64,000 nucleotides of DNA from Phytomonospora endophytica (GTDB taxonomy: Bacteria; Actinomycetota; Actinomycetes; Mycobacteriales; Micromonosporaceae): positions 537,160 through 601,159 of the forward strand of contig NZ_JACHGT010000001.1 of assembly GCF_014202425.1 (NCBI RefSeq). The letters are read 5' to 3'. Below the pieces are notes generated by a model. It did no database searches, was not told where the DNA came from, and was given only the letters and a program-made list of their open reading frames with translations. A program made the translations under genes and the position numbers. This document shows, piece by piece, positions 60,483-64,000 of the stretch. Each line of letters begins with the position of its first letter. Position 1 is the first letter of the stretch.

Positions 60483-60987
60483 CGTAGAGCAGCGAGGGTC
60501 CATAAGGGACGGCAGCGACTAGCCGTCCGTGCTGGATTGCGGACCCGCCGGTCGAGCCGCTACGCGAACGGGCTCCCGGCGAGGTTCGCGGACGGTCGCG
60601 TCATGGGCCGTTCCGAGAAGTGAAAGGCAAGGCACGACGGCAAGACGCAAGCGGAGCGCGGCTCAGGCGACCGGGACCAGGTGATCGCAAGAGGGTCCCG
60701 GGGCGGTGTGCCGCGACGAGTGGAAAGGCAATGAAAGTCAAGGACCACAGCGGTCAGGAACCAATGGGAAAGGAGTGAGTGCGCCATCGGAGATCACCCG
60801 CGCGGCCGGAAGATCCGGTCTCCCGGGTGTAGCGGTCCCATCGAAAGGAAGGTGGTCAGCGGTATCGACAACGCATTCGCGGGTCGCCGCCACCTTCGTG
60901 GTAGACACGCGGTTCGATACCGGCCATTGATGGTCGGTTGATGGTGTAAGAACACTCCGGGCTCCGGTGCATCCGCACCGGAGCCCC
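60483..60987 (+). ncRNA. Candidate structured RNA (about 500 nt), leader or stand-alone
   Basis: The segment has no credible protein gene and changes in composition: less GC-biased, with many GAAA, GCAAG and GGAAAGG stretches typical of loops in folded RNA. Stems seen by eye: GGGTCC (60496-60501)/GGACCC (60541-60546), enclosing GGACGGC (60507-60513)/GCCGTCC (60522-60528); GCCGG and GAGCC (from 60547) with GGCTC and CCGGC (to 60580); CGGGACC/GGTCCCG around 60672-60700; CACCCG/CGGGTG around 60796-60828 with an inner CCGGA/TCCGG hairpin; GGTATCGA (60861-60868)/TCGATACC (60914-60921). A promoter precedes it and a terminator hairpin ends it. I looked for RNase P, tmRNA, 6S and group II domain V signatures and found none convincing. 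Confidence 0.55.
60959..60986 (+). terminator. Hairpin terminator/attenuator before the MerR-type gene
   Basis: GGGCTCCGGTGC (60959-60970) pairs perfectly with GCACCGGAGCCC (60975-60986) around ATCC, followed by a CTGTCC tract. It lies 30 bases before the MerR-type start, so it either ends a small RNA or acts as an attenuator for that gene. Confidence 0.78.
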
Positions 60988-61016
60988 TGTCCGCGTTCAC
61001 CGAGAGGTTGCCATTA

Positions 61017-61361
61017 TTGGAAGCACAGGATCTGCCCACCGCGGGCACCGAGGACAAGTTCGACGATGACAACTACCCCGCGTACAGCATGGGACGGGCC
61101 GCCGAACTCCTCGGCGTGACACAGGCGTTCCTGCGTTCGCTGGACACCGCCAAGCTCATCAGCCCTCAGCGCTCCGACGGCGGCCACCGCCGTTACTCGC
61201 GCTTCCAGCTTCGCCTGGCGGGCCGGGCCCGTGAACTCGTCGACCAGGGCACGCCCCTCGAATCCGCCTGCCGCATCATCATCCTGGAAGACCTGCTCGC
61301 CGACGCCCTGCGCATCAACGCCGAACGCGATGCCCACGGCAAGACCGAGGAGGTGTCCTGA
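61017..61361 (+). CDS. MerR-type helix-turn-helix regulator
   Basis: A 114-residue regulator. The MerR-like winged helix-turn-helix occupies about residues 20-60 (YSMGRAAELLGVTQAFLRSLDTAKLI), and the wing is SDGGHRRYSRFQLRL. It is followed by a helix (RARELVDQGTPLESACRIIILEDLLADALRI). There is no effector domain. The start is TTG 61017, nine bases after GAGAGG. TTG 61008 is in frame but too close to that site. The family is widespread in actinomycetes. The long structured leader before it suggests control at RNA level. Confidence 0.85.
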   Translation: MEAQDLPTAGTEDKFDDDNYPAYSMGRAAELLGVTQAFLRSLDTAKLISPQRSDGGHRRYSRFQLRLAGRARELVDQGTPLESACRIIILEDLLADALRINAERDAHGKTEEVS

Positions 61362-61418
61362 CGGCCGTCCCCTCACACGAGCCGCCCACCTGAGCCCGGG
61401 CCGGTACGGAACGGGAAC

Positions 61419-61565
61419 CGAGCGACGCTCGTCAGGCAGCCGCCGACACGGCGGGAAGACCTCGACGTCGTCTCGGCGGTACGGCGTGTCGTCGCCCTCC
61501 AGGCCCAGGACGCGGCCTCGCCGTACCCGGCACCGTGAAACCGGCTCGCCGACTTCGAGGCCGGG
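61419..61565 (+). pseudogene. Remnant of a winged-helix DNA-binding (HTH_42-type) protein gene
   Basis: Read from 61419, the frame gives ATLVRQPPTRREDLDVV, then VRRVVALQAQDAASPYPAP, a stop (TGA 61536-61538) where relatives have Trp, then NRLADFEAG. The VALQAQDAA segment and the NRLADF continuation match the N-terminal part of the HTH_42 (formerly DUF1006) family, whose intact members read through as LWNR. The match fades after about 61565, and the remaining ~300 residues of the family are missing. This is a truncated, interrupted fragment. The rest of the 61362-61804 spacer holds nothing that I can assign. Confidence 0.7.
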
Positions 61566-61804
61566 CCTCGCGGCCCGGGCCCTCGCGGCCTTCCCACGGG
61601 ATCGCGATCCCGCGATGTACCGGCGCTACGGGCGCTGGTGGGCGGAGCTGCCGTTCGCTGAGGTGCCGGTCCCGCCGGGGGCGTCCCGGACCGGTGCCCC
61701 CTTGCTCCACGACCCACGCGCGGGACCGCTCCCGGTGCCGGTTCCCTAGACTCGGCGCGACATCCGCGTCCGTACACATCGGACATACACCCCGCGAGGT
61801 CGCG

Positions 61805-62449
61805 ATGAGCGCAGGCAAACGGCACGGCGGCCCCTGGCCGATCGCCTTCGACACCACCGGACTGGAGCGGGAGGGCGACGCCCCGTCGTGGATCGACCCC
61901 TCCACCGGCCACGGCGTCTCCGTCAGCGTCAAGGAGGGGCCGCCCTTCAACGCCGCGTGGATGAGCGACGAGGCGAGCCTGCGGCGCGGCTTCGCGGGCA
62001 TGTTCGCCCCGCTCGGCTGCCTCATCGAGGCCGAACTCGTGCCGTTCGGCGGTGCCCGCGCGGTCCGCCAGGTGATGAAGATGCCCCACCCGCGCTACGA
62101 GCACGGGACGATCTTCGCGACCGTCTTCACCCTCACCAAGGCCACCCGCTACGCCCAGATCACGGCCTTCGCGGCCGAAGGCGGCCCGAACCAGTACACC
62201 GGGATCCGCGAGACCGTCGTGGCGGCGAAGCTGGGGATCCCGGCGGACGGGCCTTCGCATCCCTACGACCCCGGCCTTTCATCGCTGCTGCCCTTCAACC
62301 GCAGCGATGACGCGGCCTTCGACGCCCAGTTCCCCGAGCACCCGCTGACGTGGGTCCGGGCGGCGGGCCGTCACATCCACGCGACGGCGGTGGTGGCACC
62401 CGAGTACGCGGGGCTGCCGGAGCTGGCGCCACCGGGCGGGACGCGATAG
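61805..62449 (+). CDS. Conserved-looking protein of unknown function
   Basis: A 214-residue cytosolic protein with regular codon bias. It contains VSVSVKEGPPFNAAWMSDEA, VRQVMKMPHPRYEHGTIF and NQYTGIRETVVAAKLGI, alternating strands and helices. There is no signal peptide and no motif that I can name. The ATG at 61805 follows GAGG at a usable distance. It is read in the same direction as the LysE gene 42 bases downstream. Confidence 0.75.
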   Translation: MSAGKRHGGPWPIAFDTTGLEREGDAPSWIDPSTGHGVSVSVKEGPPFNAAWMSDEASLRRGFAGMFAPLGCLIEAELVPFGGARAVRQVMKMPHPRYEHGTIFATVFTLTKATRYAQITAFAAEGGPNQYTGIRETVVAAKLGIPADGPSHPYDPGLSSLLPFNRSDDAAFDAQFPEHPLTWVRAAGRHIHATAVVAPEYAGLPELAPPGGTR

Positions 62450-62491
62450 CGGACGGTTGATCGGCGGCCCCTCCACCGCGATGATGTCCCG

Positions 62492-63136
62492 ATGGACCTC
62501 GTGGCGCTGCTGCCCGCCTTCGTTCTCGCCGTTCTCCTGATCTCGGCGTCTCCCGGGCCCGCGATGGCCCTGATCCTCCGGCGTGCGGCCGTGCGCGGCT
62601 TCGGCGGCGCGGTGCCGACCGTCCTCGGCCTCGAAGCCGGGCTGTACCTGTGGGCGCTCTGCGCCGCCGCGGGCCTGGCCGCCCTGGTCGCCGCGTCCAC
62701 GGTCGCCCTGATCGTCATCCGCGTCGCCGGTGCCGTCTTCCTGGTCTACCTGGGCGTCAGGGCATGGCGGTCGGCGTGGCGCAGCCGTCGCGATCTCGCG
62801 GTGGCGCCCGCCGTCGAGGAACCGCCGGCGTCGGCCGGCGGGTGGTGGAAGGCCTTCGGTGAAGGCACCGCCGTCATGCTGGCCAACCCCAAGGCGGCCG
62901 CGTTCATGATCGCCTTCTATCCGCAGTTCGTTCCCGAAGGCCGCCCGCTGTTCGCCACGACCGCGCTGCTCGCCCTGCTGCAGGTCGCGCTGGAGATCGG
63001 CCTCTACCTGGGGCTGGCGGCGGTGGTCGGCCGCGCGGGCCGCTGGTTCCGCCGGTCGAGGGTCCGCCGCCGCCTCGACGCGATCAGCGGCACGGTCCTG
63101 ATCGCCCTCGGCGTGCGCATGGCGGCCGAGGGCTGA
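62492..63136 (+). CDS. LysE family translocator
   Basis: A 214-residue exporter of the LysE/RhtB family, which moves amino acids or related metabolites outward. Six hydrophobic segments are visible. The family signature is [19 protein letters not shown] in the first loop, with [14 protein letters not shown] at the end of helix 3 and [18 protein letters not shown] in the second half. ATG 62492 begins just before the first helix. The substrate is unknown. Confidence 0.92.
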   Translation: MDLVALLPAFVLAVLLISASPGPAMALILRRAAVRGFGGAVPTVLGLEAGLYLWALCAAAGLAALVAASTVALIVIRVAGAVFLVYLGVRAWRSAWRSRRDLAVAPAVEEPPASAGGWWKAFGEGTAVMLANPKAAAFMIAFYPQFVPEGRPLFATTALLALLQVALEIGLYLGLAAVVGRAGRWFRRSRVRRRLDAISGTVLIALGVRMAAEG

Positions 63137-63219
63137 AAGCCCGGCGCCCGGGCGGCACTCCTTATAGCGTTTCTGCGACACCCCCTGTCCGGCACGACGA
63201 CAGACGGGACGGCCGAACC

Positions 63220-64000
63220 GTGGAGCGAGACGCGAACGACCCGCCGCTGAGGATCACCGTGCGCGGAGCCCGGGTGCACAACCTGCGCGACGTCGACATC
63301 ACCATCCCGCTGCGACGGCTGGTCGCCGTGGCGGGGGTGTCGGGGTCCGGGAAGTCCTCGCTCGCGCTCGGTGTGCTCTACGCCGAAGGCTCGCGCCGGT
63401 ACCTGGAGGCGCTGTCGACCTACACGCGCAGGCGGCTGGCGCAGGCGCCCCGCGCGGAGGTCGACGCCGTCGAGCACGTCCCGGCCGCGCTGGCGCTGCG
63501 GCAACGGCCGGGTGTCCCGTCGATCCGCTCGACCTTCGGCACCTCCACCGAGCTCCTCAGCTACCTGCGCCTGATGTACTCCCGCCTCGGCTCCCACCTG
63601 TGCCCCAACGGCCACCCACAGGAGCCGACGATCGACGTCGCGATGGGAGCGTCGCTGACCTGTCCCACCTGCGGGGTGACCTTCGATCCGCCTGGGGCGG
63701 AGTCGTTCGCGTTCAACTCCGATGGCGCCTGCCCACGCTGCGAGGGGACCGGTGTGGTGCGCGAGGTTGACGAGGACACGCTCGTGCCCGACCCGTCCAA
63801 GTCGATCGACGACGGCGCCGTCGCCCCCTGGTCGATGTTCGGGCTGACCGTGATGCCCCAGGTGGTCGCCGAGCTGGGCGTGCGCACCGACGTCCCCTAC
63901 GCCGACCTGAGCGCCGGTGAACGCGAGACGGTTCTGCGCGGGCCGGAGGTCAAGCGGCACATCCGCGTCCCGTCGAAGAGCGGGAAACTCTTCGACCTCA
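63220..64000 (+). CDS. UvrA-like excinuclease ABC ATPase (right end truncated)
   Basis: The first 260 residues of a UvrA-family protein. It starts with [19 protein letters not shown] and Walker [20 protein letters not shown], then [15 protein letters not shown]. The first zinc module is visible as CPNGHP and [12 protein letters not shown], and a second Cys pair lies in ACPRCEGTG. The short distance between these parts and the missing segments of canonical UvrA suggest the UvrA2/DrrC-like paralogue group linked to drug tolerance, not the main repair UvrA. GTG 63220 is the start. The gene continues beyond the window. Confidence 0.88.
   Translation, partial: MERDANDPPLRITVRGARVHNLRDVDITIPLRRLVAVAGVSGSGKSSLALGVLYAEGSRRYLEALSTYTRRRLAQAPRAEVDAVEHVPAALALRQRPGVPSIRSTFGTSTELLSYLRLMYSRLGSHLCPNGHPQEPTIDVAMGASLTCPTCGVTFDPPGAESFAFNSDGACPRCEGTGVVREVDEDTLVPDPSKSIDDGAVAPWSMFGLTVMPQVVAELGVRTDVPYADLSAGERETVLRGPEVKRHIRVPSKSGKLFDL

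Noticed and set aside
60560-60787. Minus-strand open frame of 75 residues inside the structured RNA
   Set aside because: It is antisense to the predicted stems, has no ribosome site and its composition follows the RNA structure.
60706-60930. Plus-strand open frame of 74 residues inside the structured RNA
   Set aside because: No ribosome site or family match; the segment is better explained by paired RNA stems, although ribosome profiling could change this.
60448-60987. Assignment of the structured segment as RNase P RNA, tmRNA or a group II intron
   Set aside because: The conserved RNase P P4 strands, the tmRNA CCA end and resume codon region, and an intron domain V with reverse transcriptase were not found by eye; a covariance-model search is needed.

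Overview
The window reads as chromosomal DNA of a very GC-rich, spore-forming actinomycete. The evidence is the strong codon bias, many GTG and TTG starts, ATGA/GTGA gene overlaps, an SsgA-family sporulation protein, a MprF-aaRS fusion (LysX), several NarL-type two-component pairs and a CBM2-bearing secreted cellulase. The order Streptosporangiales (for example Thermomonosporaceae) is a guess. I see no tRNA, rRNA, CRISPR array, prophage or intact transposon.

Layout. 0-2.5 kb: a left-truncated CapA-type lipoprotein and a short citrate synthase. 2.5-10.5 kb: a lysX-centred block with a DUF998-like membrane protein, an alpha/beta hydrolase and a four-helix membrane protein. It lies between two stretches of non-coding dispersed repeats, one unit of which is a nearly perfect 123-bp inverted repeat. 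10.5-19.4 kb: a membrane protein, a two-component system divergent from a LolD/FtsX-type ABC exporter, and two tandem paralogous MFS pumps. 19.6-28.5 kb: pta-ackA, an aerolysin-like pore-forming protein with tectonin-like repeats, an SpoU methyltransferase, hutH and a double GNAT. 28.5-33.2 kb: SsgA-family protein, PGPGW membrane protein, small proteins, a 52-residue Cys-rich peptide and a family A DNA polymerase. 33.2-44.6 kb: TetR/NmrA pair, zinc dehydrogenase, proline-rich trefoil-lectin membrane protein, ArsR/MFS pair, PhoD-type phosphatase, TPR/aspartyl-protease-like protein and a second two-component pair. 44.6-48.7 kb: tandem repeats, then an ATP-grasp ligase coupled to a CocE-type hydrolase. 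49-53.5 kb: GH5 cellulase and GH43 glycosidase. 53.7-57.6 kb: an unrecognised three-gene cassette containing a secreted, membrane-anchored protein with a PD-(D/E)XK-like motif. 57.9-64 kb: ComB-like phosphatase, serine hydrolase, a candidate ~500-nt structured RNA before a MerR-type gene, a pseudogene remnant, LysE exporter and a right-truncated UvrA-like ATPase.

The functional pairs visible are pump plus regulator (two-component/ABC, ArsR/MFS), pta with ackA for acetyl-phosphate/acetate exchange, cellulase with GH43 for plant polysaccharide, and the ATP-grasp/hydrolase couple. The most novel signals are the aerolysin-tectonin protein, the structured RNA candidate, the three-gene ecto-nuclease-like cassette, the Cys-rich peptide and the repeat-flanked lysX block. 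Functions are inferred from motifs read by eye; no database search was run.
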